DNA of 64,000 nt from CASFRF01 sp031549345 (lineage in GTDB: Bacteria > Verrucomicrobiota > Lentisphaeria > Victivallales > Victivallaceae), in NCBI GenBank assembly GCA_031549345.1, contig JAVBPY010000003.1, positions 434,001 to 498,000 on the forward strand, in the 5' to 3' direction. Position 1 is the first letter of the stretch; each line of letters opens with the position of its first letter. This document shows, piece after piece, positions 1-9,280 of this stretch. Both the position numbers and the translations under genes were made by a program. The notes under the pieces are model-generated. The model worked only from the letters and a program-made list of their open reading frames with translations, was not told where the DNA came from and ran no database searches.

Positions 1-110
1 ATCGTGTAGGGTATTTTCAGCCTTTTCAGGATCACCGCGGCGACCGTGGCGATGGTCAGCAGGAAAAGAATGGTCTCCACGCGCCCGAGAACAGAAAGAT
101 CACCGCTCAT
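1..110 (-). CDS. Membrane protein N-terminus, probably Na+/H+ antiporter (partial)
   Basis: The ATG at 108-110 (complement) opens a frame that runs off the left edge, so only 36 residues are visible. They read as a short polar start, one hydrophobic helix (about residues 13-27) and then KRLKIPYT. A helix followed by a K-R-L-x-I-P-Y motif is common at the start of CPA-type cation/proton antiporters, which is the basis of the guess. The gene lies 18 bp downstream of the RND pump on the same strand and may be co-transcribed with it. Too little is present for a firm assignment. Confidence 0.45.
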   Translation of the reverse strand, partial: MSGDLSVLGRVETILFLLTIATVAAVILKRLKIPYT

Positions 111-128
111 TTTTAATATCTCCCGACT

Positions 129-3100
129 TTATTTCTTTTCTTTGGAACGTCCCGTGAATTCGATCGTTTTCTGGACGGCGACGAAGAAGCCCGGAATGAG
201 GACGGTGCCGACCACCGCCGCGGCGACCATGCCCCAGAAGACCGCTGTCCCCAAAGAGTGGCGGCTCGCCGCTCCCGCGCCGGTGGCGATGATAAGCGGA
301 AGCGTTCCGAGGATGAACGATACGGCCGTCATCAGAACCGCGCGGAACCGCAATTTCGCGGCGGCCATGGCGGCTTCGGCGATGGATTTGCCCGATTCGT
401 GCTGGTGTTTGGCGAACTCGATAATCAGGATCGCGGTTTTACAGGCGATGCCGAACAGGAGAACCAGGCCGACCTGCGTATAAATGTTGTTGTCCAACCC
501 TGCAATGTACAGCCCGGCGAGCGCGCCGAGGAGGGCGGCCGGAACAGAAAGAAGCACGCCGAGCGGGAGCATCCAGCTCTCGTACTGCGCCACAAGAAAG
601 AGGTAGACGAAAAGGAGCGAAAGGCCCGTGATGACGATCATCATATCCAGCGTAATTCCGCCGGGCAGCGAGAGTCCTTTTCCCGCAATCTGTTCCTGGT
701 AGGACATATCCGTCCACTCGAACTTCATGCCGGCGGGGACCTCCGCGCGGGCGATCTCCTCCATCGCGCGCATGGCTTGTCCGCTGCTGTACCCGGATGC
801 GTTCATTCCGTTGATCGTCGCCGAACTGTAAAGGTTGTAACGGTTCAAATACTGGGGCGAAGAGATTTGTTTGAGGCGGATCAGCGTACCCAACGGCACC
901 ATATCCCCCGACTGGTTGCGGACGTAGAGGTTGCGGAGTTTTTCGGCGCTGTCGCGAAATTCCTCCTTCGCCTGGATTTCCACCTTGAATACTTTGCCGT
1001 ACTTGTTGAAGTCGTTGACGTAGGTATACCCGGTCAGCCCCTGAAGAGCGTTGTTGACCGAATCGAGTGTAACACCCATTTTGAGGGCTTTTTCCCTGTC
1101 GATTTCCAAATAAAGCTGCGGCGTTTCGGCGCGGAACGTGGAGAAAACGTTCTCCAGTGCCGGATGCTGGTTGGCTTTGTGCGTGATCGCCTCGATGGCG
1201 TCGCGGAGGCGTTCCGGGCTGGTTCCCGTGGTGTCTTCCAACGCCAGCGAGAAGCCGCCGGTGTTGCCGAGGCCCTGGATGACGGGCATTCCGAACACGC
1301 TGATTTGCGCCTCCGGGATGGCGGCGAACTCCTGATTGAGTTTGCGCATGATGAAGTCCTGCTGGAGTTCCCGCGCCTTCCGATCCTTCCATGGTTTCAA
1401 AGAGAAGAGGAGAAGACCGTTGTTGGACGCCTGCGCGGAGGTCAGGATGCTGTATCCCGGAACCTCGATCACTTCCTGTACGCCCGGGGTTTTCATCCCC
1501 GTTTCGGCGAGGCGGCGGACGACTTCCTCCGTCCGGCTCAGGGACGCGGCATCGGGAAGCTGGACGTTGACGAAGAGCTTCCCTTGGTCTTCATCGGGGA
1601 TGAAGCCGGTCGGGAGCTGTTTGTAGAGGATGACGGCCAGAGTGCCGAGAATGGCGTAAAACACGAGCATCACCATGGTGCGCCGCACGGCGGGGCCGGC
1701 GAAAACAAGATAGCCCGACGTGAGCTTTTCAAATCCTTTGTCGAACCAGGCGAACAAAAAGAACTTTTTCCGCTCGCCGACAACGGGCTTGAGGAGCATT
1801 GCGCTCAGCGCCGGGCTCAGGCTCAGCGCGTTGATGCTGGAAATCAATACCGCCACCGAAATCGTGATGCCGAACTGGCGGTACATTTCACCGGTGATGC
1901 CGGGGAGGAAACAAACCGGAATGAACATCGCCATCAGGACAAGCGTTGTGGCGACAACCGGGCCCGTAACCTGTTCCATGGATTTGATGGCGGCGGCTTT
2001 CGGATCGAGTTTTTCTTCTTCCATAAGCCGGTTGATGTTTTCAATGACGATGATCGCGTCGTCCACCACAATCCCGATGGCGAGGATCAGGCCGAACAGT
2101 GTGATCAGGTTGATGGTGAAGCCGATGAGCGACATCACCGCAAACGTTCCGATCAGCGAAACCGGGATCGCAATGGTCGGCACCAGTGTCGCCCGCCAGT
2201 CTTGGAGGAAAAGGAACGTAACGAGCACCACGAGGCCGACGGCGATGAAGAGCGTTTCCACCACTTCGTGGATCGAGGCGTTGATGAAGGCGGTCGTATC
2301 GAAGGGAACGCCGTATGCAAGGTCTTCCGGGAAATAAACGCGAAGCTCCTCAAGGCGTTCATTCACCGCCTTGGCGATGGCCAGACCATTGGCGTCGTTG
2401 AGCTGGTAGATGGCGATCAGCGCGGCGGGTTTGCCGTTGTAGAAGCCGTTGGAAGCGTAGCTTTCCGCCCCGAGCTCCACCGTGGCGATGTCGCGGAGGA
2501 AGACTTGCTCGCCCTCCGACGTGGAGCGGATGAGGATGCGCTCAAACTCTTTCGGATCTTGCATGCGTCCCTGGGTTTGGATCGAAAAACGGTGCACCTG
2601 GTTCGGGTTGGAAGGCGCGTCGCCGAGGGCCCCGGCCGATACCTGGACGTTTTGCGCCTGGATTGCCGACGTAACGTCCTCCACCGTCAGATTGAGGTGG
2701 GCCATCCGGTCGCTGTCCAGCCAGATACGCATGGAGTATTTTTGCTCGCCCAGGAGCTCCACGTCGCCGACGCCGGGGATGCGCGCGAGTTCGTCTTTGA
2801 TCGAAATGGTCGCGTAATTGTTCAAAAAAAGCGAGTCATAGGTGCTGTTCGGCGAATAGAGCGCCAGGACAAGGAGCATGTTGCTGGACTTTTCCTTGAC
2901 GATGACGCTTTGGCGGCGCACTTCCTCCGGCAACTGCGCGCTTGCCCAGTTGACGCGGTTTTGGGTGTTCACGGTGTTCATGTCGCCGTCGGTCCCGATA
3001 TCGAAGGTTACGGTGATGGTGGCGGAACCGTTGTCCGTGGCGGTGGAAGAAACATACAGCATCTTCTTTACGCCGTTGATTTGCGTTTCCAGCGGTTGAA

Positions 3101-3287
3101 TCACCGTTTCCTGCACGGTTTTCGCGTCGGCGCCCGGGTAGGTGGTGGTGATGGAAACCTGTCCCGGCGTGATGTTCGGATACTGCGCCACCGGGAGCGT
3201 GAAGACGGCGATCAGCCCCGCCAGCGTGATGACGATGGAGATAACGAAGGAGAACCGCGGATGCTCGATAAAAAAACGGCTGATCAT
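129..3287 (-). CDS. RND family multidrug efflux permease (AcrB/MexB type)
   Basis: The 1052-residue length is typical of inner-membrane HAE-1 RND pumps, which export drugs and other hydrophobic compounds using the proton gradient. The N-terminus (first helix, then LPVAQYPNI and the TTTYPGA segment) is family-typical. The proton-relay aspartates are present as the DD pair at about residues 409-410 (GIVVDDAIIVIEN). A lysine in the second membrane domain (FGIACKTAILIIEFAK) matches the relay lysine of AcrB. The start overlaps the stop of the adaptor gene by ATGA, so the two are translationally coupled. No outer-membrane TolC-like gene is visible in this operon. Substrates cannot be inferred from sequence alone. 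Confidence 0.95.
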   Translation of the reverse strand: MISRFFIEHPRFSFVISIVITLAGLIAVFTLPVAQYPNITPGQVSITTTYPGADAKTVQETVIQPLETQINGVKKMLYVSSTATDNGSATITVTFDIGTDGDMNTVNTQNRVNWASAQLPEEVRRQSVIVKEKSSNMLLVLALYSPNSTYDSLFLNNYATISIKDELARIPGVGDVELLGEQKYSMRIWLDSDRMAHLNLTVEDVTSAIQAQNVQVSAGALGDAPSNPNQVHRFSIQTQGRMQDPKEFERILIRSTSEGEQVFLRDIATVELGAESYASNGFYNGKPAALIAIYQLNDANGLAIAKAVNERLEELRVYFPEDLAYGVPFDTTAFINASIHEVVETLFIAVGLVVLVTFLFLQDWRATLVPTIAIPVSLIGTFAVMSLIGFTINLITLFGLILAIGIVVDDAIIVIENINRLMEEEKLDPKAAAIKSMEQVTGPVVATTLVLMAMFIPVCFLPGITGEMYRQFGITISVAVLISSINALSLSPALSAMLLKPVVGERKKFFLFAWFDKGFEKLTSGYLVFAGPAVRRTMVMLVFYAILGTLAVILYKQLPTGFIPDEDQGKLFVNVQLPDAASLSRTEEVVRRLAETGMKTPGVQEVIEVPGYSILTSAQASNNGLLLFSLKPWKDRKARELQQDFIMRKLNQEFAAIPEAQISVFGMPVIQGLGNTGGFSLALEDTTGTSPERLRDAIEAITHKANQHPALENVFSTFRAETPQLYLEIDREKALKMGVTLDSVNNALQGLTGYTYVNDFNKYGKVFKVEIQAKEEFRDSAEKLRNLYVRNQSGDMVPLGTLIRLKQISSPQYLNRYNLYSSATINGMNASGYSSGQAMRAMEEIARAEVPAGMKFEWTDMSYQEQIAGKGLSLPGGITLDMMIVITGLSLLFVYLFLVAQYESWMLPLGVLLSVPAALLGALAGLYIAGLDNNIYTQVGLVLLFGIACKTAILIIEFAKHQHESGKSIAEAAMAAAKLRFRAVLMTAVSFILGTLPLIIATGAGAASRHSLGTAVFWGMVAAAVVGTVLIPGFFVAVQKTIEFTGRSKEKK

Positions 3288-4552
3288 TTCCCGGCCGCTC
3301 CGGTCCCCGGGGCTTTGGGCGGTGTGGGCTCCGGCTCTTTGGCTTGCGCGGGCTTGGGCTCCGGCTCTTTGGGTTGTGCGGGCTTGGGCTCCGGCTCTTT
3401 GGCTTGCGCGGGCTTCACGGACTTTTTCTGGTTATCTTTCTTTTTTAGGGGGACGTAGGCGGTGCCGACGGCTTTGGCGCCGGGGCGCACTTTTTGCACC
3501 CCCGTTACGATCACCTTTTCGCCCGCTTTCAGCTTGTCCTCCACCACCACAAATTCCTCGTCGCGGTATCCGGTTTTGATGGTGCGGCGCGAAACAACGC
3601 CATCGGGGGCCAGGATGTAGACATAGTCACCCGCCTGATCGTTCATCAGCGCTTCGAGTGGAATCAGGAGTGCTTCGTTCCTTGTCGGCGGTTCCAGCAA
3701 AACGCGGACGAACATGCCCGGAAGAAGGTCGCGCTTCGGGTTTTCAAATAAGGCTTGGAGTTTCAGCGTCCCGGTGGATGGATTCAGGCGGTTGTCCCAA
3801 AAGCTGATCTTTCCCTCCTTTTCGTACCGTGTTCCATCCTGAAAGAAGAGATGCACCTTGATTCCTTCCGGCGCGCGTTCCTTGTGTTCCTGAATCGTCA
3901 GGAGGTCCATTTCGTTGAGGGTCAGCTCGACGCGCATCGGGTCGGATTGCTGGAGCGTCGTCAACGCGCCGGAAGCCAGGTTGACCAGGTTGCCTTCGCT
4001 GCGGGCGCTCAGCCCGACCCAACCGTCGAAAGGGGCGGAAATTTGCGTATAGCCGAGATCCTGCTTGGCAATCGCCAGCGCGGCTTCGCTGATTTTAACG
4101 CCCGCATCCGCCTCGAGTTTCTCCGTGGAGGCTTTTTCATACGCGCGTTCGCTGGTCGCGTCCTGGCGGATCAGCGTGGCCTGCCGCTTCATCTCCAATT
4201 CCGCATTCGCCAGCGCGGCCTTGGCTTTTTCCAGGTTCCCTTCCGCGGCCTTGACGTTCGCCGTGTAGATTTCCGGCTCGATCTGATACAGAAGCTGCCC
4301 TTTTTTGACAAACTCGCCTTCCGTAAAATTGCGCTTGATCAAATATCCTTCCACGCGGGCGACCAGGTCCACCGAGTTGTACGACTTGGGCTCCCCCACC
4401 GTCCGCACCATCTCTGTGATTTTTCCTTGCGCCGCCGTGTAAACACCCACTTGCGGGGGCGGAATTTCTTTGCGTGTTTCTTTCTCGCAGCCGGAAAAGA
4501 GCGCCAGACAAAATGCCGCGCCCATTGCCATGGAAATGTCGTTCCTGTTCAT
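3284..4552 (-). CDS. RND efflux periplasmic adaptor lipoprotein (AcrA/MexA type)
   Basis: This is the membrane-fusion partner of the downstream pump and links it to an outer-membrane channel. A lipoprotein signal with lipobox LFSGC (Cys about residue 22) is followed by a lipoyl-like half motif, a helical hairpin (about 90-150), the second lipoyl half (SAPFDGWVG) and beta-barrel segments. The C-terminus ends in a Pro/Glu/Lys/Ala tail with three 10-residue repeats. The start at 4552 is preferred over the neighbouring ATG at 4555 because GGAGG sits just upstream and gives better spacing. The stop overlaps the pump start. Confidence 0.93.
   Translation of the reverse strand: MNRNDISMAMGAAFCLALFSGCEKETRKEIPPPQVGVYTAAQGKITEMVRTVGEPKSYNSVDLVARVEGYLIKRNFTEGEFVKKGQLLYQIEPEIYTANVKAAEGNLEKAKAALANAELEMKRQATLIRQDATSERAYEKASTEKLEADAGVKISEAALAIAKQDLGYTQISAPFDGWVGLSARSEGNLVNLASGALTTLQQSDPMRVELTLNEMDLLTIQEHKERAPEGIKVHLFFQDGTRYEKEGKISFWDNRLNPSTGTLKLQALFENPKRDLLPGMFVRVLLEPPTRNEALLIPLEALMNDQAGDYVYILAPDGVVSRRTIKTGYRDEEFVVVEDKLKAGEKVIVTGVQKVRPGAKAVGTAYVPLKKKDNQKKSVKPAQAKEPEPKPAQPKEPEPKPAQAKEPEPTPPKAPGTGAAGK
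3326..3415 (-). repeat. Three tandem 30-bp coding repeats
   Basis: Three near-identical 30-bp units (3326-3355, 3356-3385, 3386-3415) encode the repeated decapeptide PAQAKEPEPK in the C-terminal tail of the adaptor. The units differ by only a few bases, so the array may vary in copy number. Such a tail could span peptidoglycan or be a flexible end; the sequence does not decide this. Confidence 0.85.
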
Positions 4553-4630
4553 CATCCCTCCACTTTGGCGCAATATGCCGTCCAATGTAAGTTACTCTTC
4601 ATTTCGTATTTTGCAAATCGTTCCCGTATA

Positions 4631-4663
4631 AAAAATAAGACGGACGCCTTGTGGCGTCCGTCT
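4631..4663 (-). terminator. Rho-independent terminator of citrate synthase gene
   Basis: An 11-bp perfect stem (4638-4648 with 4653-4663, loop of 4) is followed in the minus direction by a U-rich run at 4637-4631. It sits just downstream of the citrate synthase stop and upstream of the adaptor gene, so it separates the two minus-strand units. Confidence 0.88.
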
Positions 4664-4674
4664 GTTTTTATTCT

Positions 4675-5946
4675 TTATTCTTTGCCCGGTATTTTCCCCA
4701 CGTAAATCTGCCGCGGGCGGACAATTTTCGTATTGCCGCCGAGCATTTCCTTCCAGTGGGCGATCCAGCCCGGAAGGCGCGCCAGCGCGAACATCACGGT
4801 GAACATATTCTCCGGAATGCCCATGGCGCGGTAGAGAATGCCGGTGTAGAAGTCCACATTCGGGTACAAGTAGCGTTCCACGAAATATTGATCGTTCAGC
4901 GCCGCCTTCTCAACCTCCAGCGCGACTTGCAGCAAGGGGTCGTTGATGTGGGTGCGCGCCAAAAATTCGTGGCACTCTTTTTTGATGATGACCGCCCGCG
5001 GATCGTAGGTCTTGTAGACACGGTGGCCGAAGCCCATCAGGCGGAACGGATCATTTTTATCTTTGGCGCGCAGGATGAACTTGCGGACGTCGCCGTCTTC
5101 GGCGATCATGCGCAACATGGAAACAACCTCCTGGTTCGCGCCGCCGTGCAGCGGCCCGGAAAGCGCCGAGATGCCCGCCGAAATCGTGGCATACAAATTT
5201 ACCTGCGCGCTCCCGATGGTGCGCACCGCCGTGGTCGAGCAGTTCTGCTCGTGGTCGGCGTGGAGGATGAACAAAATGTTCAGCAGCCGCACCGTTTCCG
5301 GCTTGATCTCGTACGGCGCGACGGAACTGTCGAACATCATGTTCAGGAAGTTCGCGCAATAGGTCAGATCGTGGCGCGGGTAAACAACCGGCTCGCCGAT
5401 GGACTTTTTATACGCGAACGCCGCCATGGTGCGGACGATCGAAATCAGCCGCGCGGTGGAAAGATCGATGTCTTCGGTCATGCTGAGCGTGTCGACATTC
5501 GGGTAGAATGCCGCCAGTGCGTTGATCATGGTCGAAAGTATGTGCATCGGGTGCGCACCGCGCGGAAAATGGTCGAAAAAGTGGCGCATATCCTCGTGCA
5601 GCAACGAGTTTGTGTTCAGCAGGCCGGAGAAATGCTTGCGCTGCTCCAGCGTGGGGCGTTCACCGTGCACCAACAGATAACTGATCTCCACAAAAGACTC
5701 GGTTTTTACCAATTCTTCGATGGGGATGCCGCGGTAACGCAGAATGCCGCGTTCACCGTCCACAAACGTGATCTGGCTGTAGCAGGCGGCCGTATTCATA
5801 AAACTCGGGTCGAGCGTCACATAGCCGGTGTTTTTACGCAGGCTCGTAATATCGACGGCCCGCTCGCCTTCCGTGCCGACAACGATCGGAAGCCGCACTT
5901 CCCTGTCTTCAATTTTAAGGGTGGCAAATCCAAGTTCCCCATCCAT
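4675..5946 (-). CDS. gltA: Citrate synthase
   Basis: The product condenses acetyl-CoA and oxaloacetate to citrate in the cytoplasm. The 423-residue protein carries the type II citrate synthase signatures: HGGANQEVV with a catalytic histidine, GFGHRVYKTYDPRA with the second histidine, and a downstream acidic region. The start at 5946 is chosen because AAAGGAGG lies at ideal distance and the protein then begins like other family members. A second AGGAGG/ATG pair at 6092-6076 would add 44 residues unlike any citrate synthase. The gene is monocistronic, ends at a strong terminator, and is divergent from the esterase gene. Confidence 0.95.
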   Translation of the reverse strand: MDGELGFATLKIEDREVRLPIVVGTEGERAVDITSLRKNTGYVTLDPSFMNTAACYSQITFVDGERGILRYRGIPIEELVKTESFVEISYLLVHGERPTLEQRKHFSGLLNTNSLLHEDMRHFFDHFPRGAHPMHILSTMINALAAFYPNVDTLSMTEDIDLSTARLISIVRTMAAFAYKKSIGEPVVYPRHDLTYCANFLNMMFDSSVAPYEIKPETVRLLNILFILHADHEQNCSTTAVRTIGSAQVNLYATISAGISALSGPLHGGANQEVVSMLRMIAEDGDVRKFILRAKDKNDPFRLMGFGHRVYKTYDPRAVIIKKECHEFLARTHINDPLLQVALEVEKAALNDQYFVERYLYPNVDFYTGILYRAMGIPENMFTVMFALARLPGWIAHWKEMLGGNTKIVRPRQIYVGKIPGKE

Positions 5947-6137
5947 AGCGGCGCCTCCTTTCCGGTCAAATCCAGTCCATGGTGTAAAATCAAAAAATGA
6001 ATATAGCGCGTGATCCGGAAATTGCAATGCCAAATTATTCCGGAACGAATAAAAAAAGAAAAACTTGCCTGTGCGCATTGCATTTTCCTCCTCATGGAAT
6101 TATCGTACTTTTCTGAACACACAACAGGAGGTTTCTC

Positions 6138-7910
6138 ATGTTTTCGCGCAAATCATGCTTTGCCGCGCTTTTTTGTCTCTTCACTTTTTCTTTGGCGGCC
6201 GATCCGATCCCTTATCTCGTTCGCCGCTCGGGGGGACTCTGGCGCGCCCCGGGTAAAGAGGGGGGCGTCGCACTTGCCTGCACGGACGCCAGTTTCGATC
6301 TTTTGGCGGAAGTTCCCGATGATACGCGTTGTTCTCCCGACGACCTCCGTCTTCCCCTGAGCGAGGGATACCGCGCCGACTCGTTCGAGTTCTGGCTGGG
6401 CCGCCGCCAATACCAACTTGCCCAGAAGGACGGCCGGATTCGCCTTTACGATTACACGCTCCGCCGTGAAATGCCTTTGCTGAACGGTTTTTACCACTAC
6501 GAAAAGGGGGCGTGGCGTATCGCCGCGCAAATTCCCTGGAGTTCTCTGGGGATAAAGTTTTCCGCCGGGGATTCGGCCACATTCGCCTGGCAGATCAACA
6601 ACGCGTCGTCCGCCGGGAACGTCGTCCGCTCGTTCCATCCGGAAAACGCCGTGTGGGACCGGCCGTCCACCTACGCGCTCATTCACTTTGGCGGAGCCGA
6701 AAATACCGGAGGCACGCTTGCCGCGCCGTTGAAAATCGACATCCGGCAATTTTCCCATACGCCGAAGGTGGAGTGCCGTGTGCAACGCCGCGCCGGGTTC
6801 GAGGAGGGGCGCTTCCGTTATCTTCTCCGCCGCGCCGACGATTCGATCTTCCACCGCGGCGAACTCCCGGCGGGTCCGGGTGTCCAGCTCCTCGATCTCC
6901 CGGTGGATCCGGCGGGGACCGGTCTTTACCGGATCGAATTTTTCCTTGTCGCCGACGGTACGGAGTTCGGCCCGATTCCGGAGCCGTACTTCAACCCGGG
7001 CGACAAGCCGATTCGCGCCTACCGTTCGCCGCGCGTCGCGCCGGAGGACATGGCCGCTTTTTGGGAGAAGAAAATCGAGGCGATGCGCAAACGCCCCTTC
7101 AACGCAAAAATCGAGCCGTTTGAGGGAAAGAAAAATCTGGTCAACCGCCAGATCACCCTGGAAAACCACCGGGGCAACCCCATGCGCATTTTCGTTTCTT
7201 ACCATAAAACCGATGCGGGGAAAAGACTTCCCGGCCTGATGAATGTATACCCGCCGATGCGGGCGACGGGGACGCAAAATCAGCCAGGCGGTGTGCTGAC
7301 GATCAGTTTCTGCGGCTCGCTCCAGGGGGAATTCCGCCCTGCGGGGGCGGAGCGCAACGCGCTTCTCTGGGACCGGGCGGAGGATTTGGAAAACTGCTAT
7401 TGGCTGGATGTCGTGCTCGACGCTGTGCGGGTCCTCGACTTTGTCGCGACATTGCCGGAGTGCAACGGGGATTTTACCGTTACCGGCGGGAGCCGTGGCG
7501 GCTGGTATTCGTTCGCAATCGGCGCGGTCGCCCCGGACAAAGTGAAACTGGCAAGTTTCACCTCCCCGTGTTACAGTGACGTTACGATGAACCGCGAGCT
7601 CGGCGCGGGCTCCGCCGCCAGCGAGGTGCACCAGGTTTTCAAACGCGACGAACTTTTGACCGAAGGCCGTATCTTCGCCAATTTCCGTTATTTCGATCCG
7701 CTTTTCTTAGCGGAAATGGTTCGGACGCGCTTCGTGTTCAGCGCGGGGTTGACCGACAATATTTGTTCGGCCATCGGCATGACCGCCGCCGCGAACCGGA
7801 TTAAGCCGGAGTTCTGTTATTTCGTCCTCGACGCGGACGGCGGCCACGGCGGCTCGCCCGACATCAAGGCCTTTCAGAGCTTTTTTCAGCGTGAAGCGCG
7901 CAATCCGTGA
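6138..7910 (+). CDS. Secreted acetyl xylan esterase-like protein with N-terminal beta domain
   Basis: Probably removes acetyl groups from polysaccharide side chains outside the cytoplasm. A signal peptide (about 1-20, ending SLAA) is followed by a roughly 170-residue beta-rich region resembling CBM9-like domains (WRIAAQIPWSSLGI), a linker domain, and an AXE1-type alpha/beta hydrolase from about residue 285. The catalytic set is visible: nucleophile Ser 452 in GGSRGG, Asp 540 in GLTDN, His 570 in GGHGG. AGGAGG precedes the start by 6 bp. The stop overlaps the GTG start of the next gene (GTGA), so the pair is coupled. The natural substrate is unknown. Confidence 0.85.
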   Translation: MFSRKSCFAALFCLFTFSLAADPIPYLVRRSGGLWRAPGKEGGVALACTDASFDLLAEVPDDTRCSPDDLRLPLSEGYRADSFEFWLGRRQYQLAQKDGRIRLYDYTLRREMPLLNGFYHYEKGAWRIAAQIPWSSLGIKFSAGDSATFAWQINNASSAGNVVRSFHPENAVWDRPSTYALIHFGGAENTGGTLAAPLKIDIRQFSHTPKVECRVQRRAGFEEGRFRYLLRRADDSIFHRGELPAGPGVQLLDLPVDPAGTGLYRIEFFLVADGTEFGPIPEPYFNPGDKPIRAYRSPRVAPEDMAAFWEKKIEAMRKRPFNAKIEPFEGKKNLVNRQITLENHRGNPMRIFVSYHKTDAGKRLPGLMNVYPPMRATGTQNQPGGVLTISFCGSLQGEFRPAGAERNALLWDRAEDLENCYWLDVVLDAVRVLDFVATLPECNGDFTVTGGSRGGWYSFAIGAVAPDKVKLASFTSPCYSDVTMNRELGAGSAASEVHQVFKRDELLTEGRIFANFRYFDPLFLAEMVRTRFVFSAGLTDNICSAIGMTAAANRIKPEFCYFVLDADGGHGGSPDIKAFQSFFQREARNP

Positions 7911-9280
7911 GGGAACACCGCTTCCATTGGTATTATCCCGCATTGCTCGGCGCGATCCCGCTCCTGGTGGCGCTTGTCCGCCCTCTCTGGTTCGATGAGG
8001 CGCTGACTGTTCAGAACTTCGCGTTGCTGGAGTCCTGTGGGGAAATTTATAGGAGCTGGGTGATCCCCAACAATCAACTTTTGTACACTATGATGCTACA
8101 CAACTGGATCGGAATCGCGGCGCTTCTCCCCCTTCCGCCCGACGTGGGGATGCGTCTTTTCTCCGCGATGGGAGGGTTTGCCTTTCTGGCGCTTTTCGGT
8201 TGGCGTTTCCGCCGGAGCATTGCCATGGGGCCGGTGGCGCTGGCGCTGGCATTTTCTCTCCCCTTTGCGTTGTTCGGGACGGCGTTGCGCGGCTACATCT
8301 GGAGCGCGCTCTGGGTATTCATCGCCCTGGTCGGTGCGGAGAATTATGCCCGTGGCGGGCGCTTGCACGACTGGGCATTGTATGCCGCCGGGTGTATCCT
8401 CGCGGTGGCGACGATTCCGACCAATCTTGCGGCGCTGGCGTGCGTGGGGCTGTTTTTCCTGCGGACCCGCGTTCCCGCGAAACGGCTCTGGATTGCCGGA
8501 TGCACGCCGTTTGCAATGCTCTTTCTTTTCTATGGGCCGATCTGGGGCGCATTTCTGCGCATCGTCCAGTGGCGCGAGGGGTGGGCATCCGGCGGCGCGG
8601 CGGCGTTGGCGTTCTACGGGGCATTCGTCCTCGCATTTCCCCTCCTCGTTGCGGTTCTTCCTTTTGGGTGGCGCAGAAAATGGGGGCGGCGCTGGGTTCC
8701 CTATGGCGTGCTTCTCTTGCCGGGATTGGCGTTTCTTCTCCTGCCCAAAGCACCGTTTCCGCGTGTGTTTTTCCCGTTGTTTCCCCTTTTTCTTATTTTA
8801 TGCATGGAGGGATTTGACGCATTGCTGGCGCGCTTCCGTCCTCAAAAAGGGGCGATTCTTGCGATTGTCGGCGGGCTGGCAGTCGCATGGTCGCTGTTTC
8901 TCTGGATGGAGCCCGTTCGGAGCACCGTTTCAACTTTCTGCGGCGGCCCCATGGAGGACGACTACTTTTATCCCTACGGCGCACGCGCGGACTTCCGTCC
9001 CGAAGCCGCGCTCCAATCCCTTGCTGAAACGACGTTTCCTGCTGTCTACATGAGTTTTCCCGCTGATCCGTGGTCGCTGATGTTTTACGGCAGGCTGCGC
9101 GGCATGGCGTGCGAATGGCTGTTCGATGGGCCGCGCGGCGCCGTTCCGTCGCTCCCGGATGGATCCGCCGTGTTCCTGAAACGCGGCGAGGACCCGAAAG
9201 AGATCGAACGCCGTTTCGGCGGGACGCTTACGGTGTTGCCTTCCACGGATTTTCATCAATGTTTTCTATGGCGTCGATGA
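7907..9280 (+). CDS. Polytopic membrane protein, GT-C glycosyltransferase-like
   Basis: The 457-residue protein has about ten hydrophobic segments. Just after the first helix lies WFDEALT, an acidic loop typical of GT-C (PMT/ArnT-like) enzymes that use lipid-linked sugar donors, where the first-loop Asp/Glu is catalytic. The C-terminal part (about 340-457) is soluble and short. It starts with GTG inside the stop of the esterase gene. Its last 53 bp overlap the 3' end of thiI on the other strand. Which sugar or acceptor it uses cannot be told. Confidence 0.65.
   Translation: MREHRFHWYYPALLGAIPLLVALVRPLWFDEALTVQNFALLESCGEIYRSWVIPNNQLLYTMMLHNWIGIAALLPLPPDVGMRLFSAMGGFAFLALFGWRFRRSIAMGPVALALAFSLPFALFGTALRGYIWSALWVFIALVGAENYARGGRLHDWALYAAGCILAVATIPTNLAALACVGLFFLRTRVPAKRLWIAGCTPFAMLFLFYGPIWGAFLRIVQWREGWASGGAAALAFYGAFVLAFPLLVAVLPFGWRRKWGRRWVPYGVLLLPGLAFLLLPKAPFPRVFFPLFPLFLILCMEGFDALLARFRPQKGAILAIVGGLAVAWSLFLWMEPVRSTVSTFCGGPMEDDYFYPYGARADFRPEAALQSLAETTFPAVYMSFPADPWSLMFYGRLRGMACEWLFDGPRGAVPSLPDGSAVFLKRGEDPKEIERRFGGTLTVLPSTDFHQCFLWRR

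Noticed and set aside
258..3458. A 1066-codon open frame on the plus strand opposite the RND pump
   Set aside because: It is the antisense shadow of the pump and adaptor genes; the product is Arg/His/Asp-rich with no domain, and the minus-strand proteins are clear family members.
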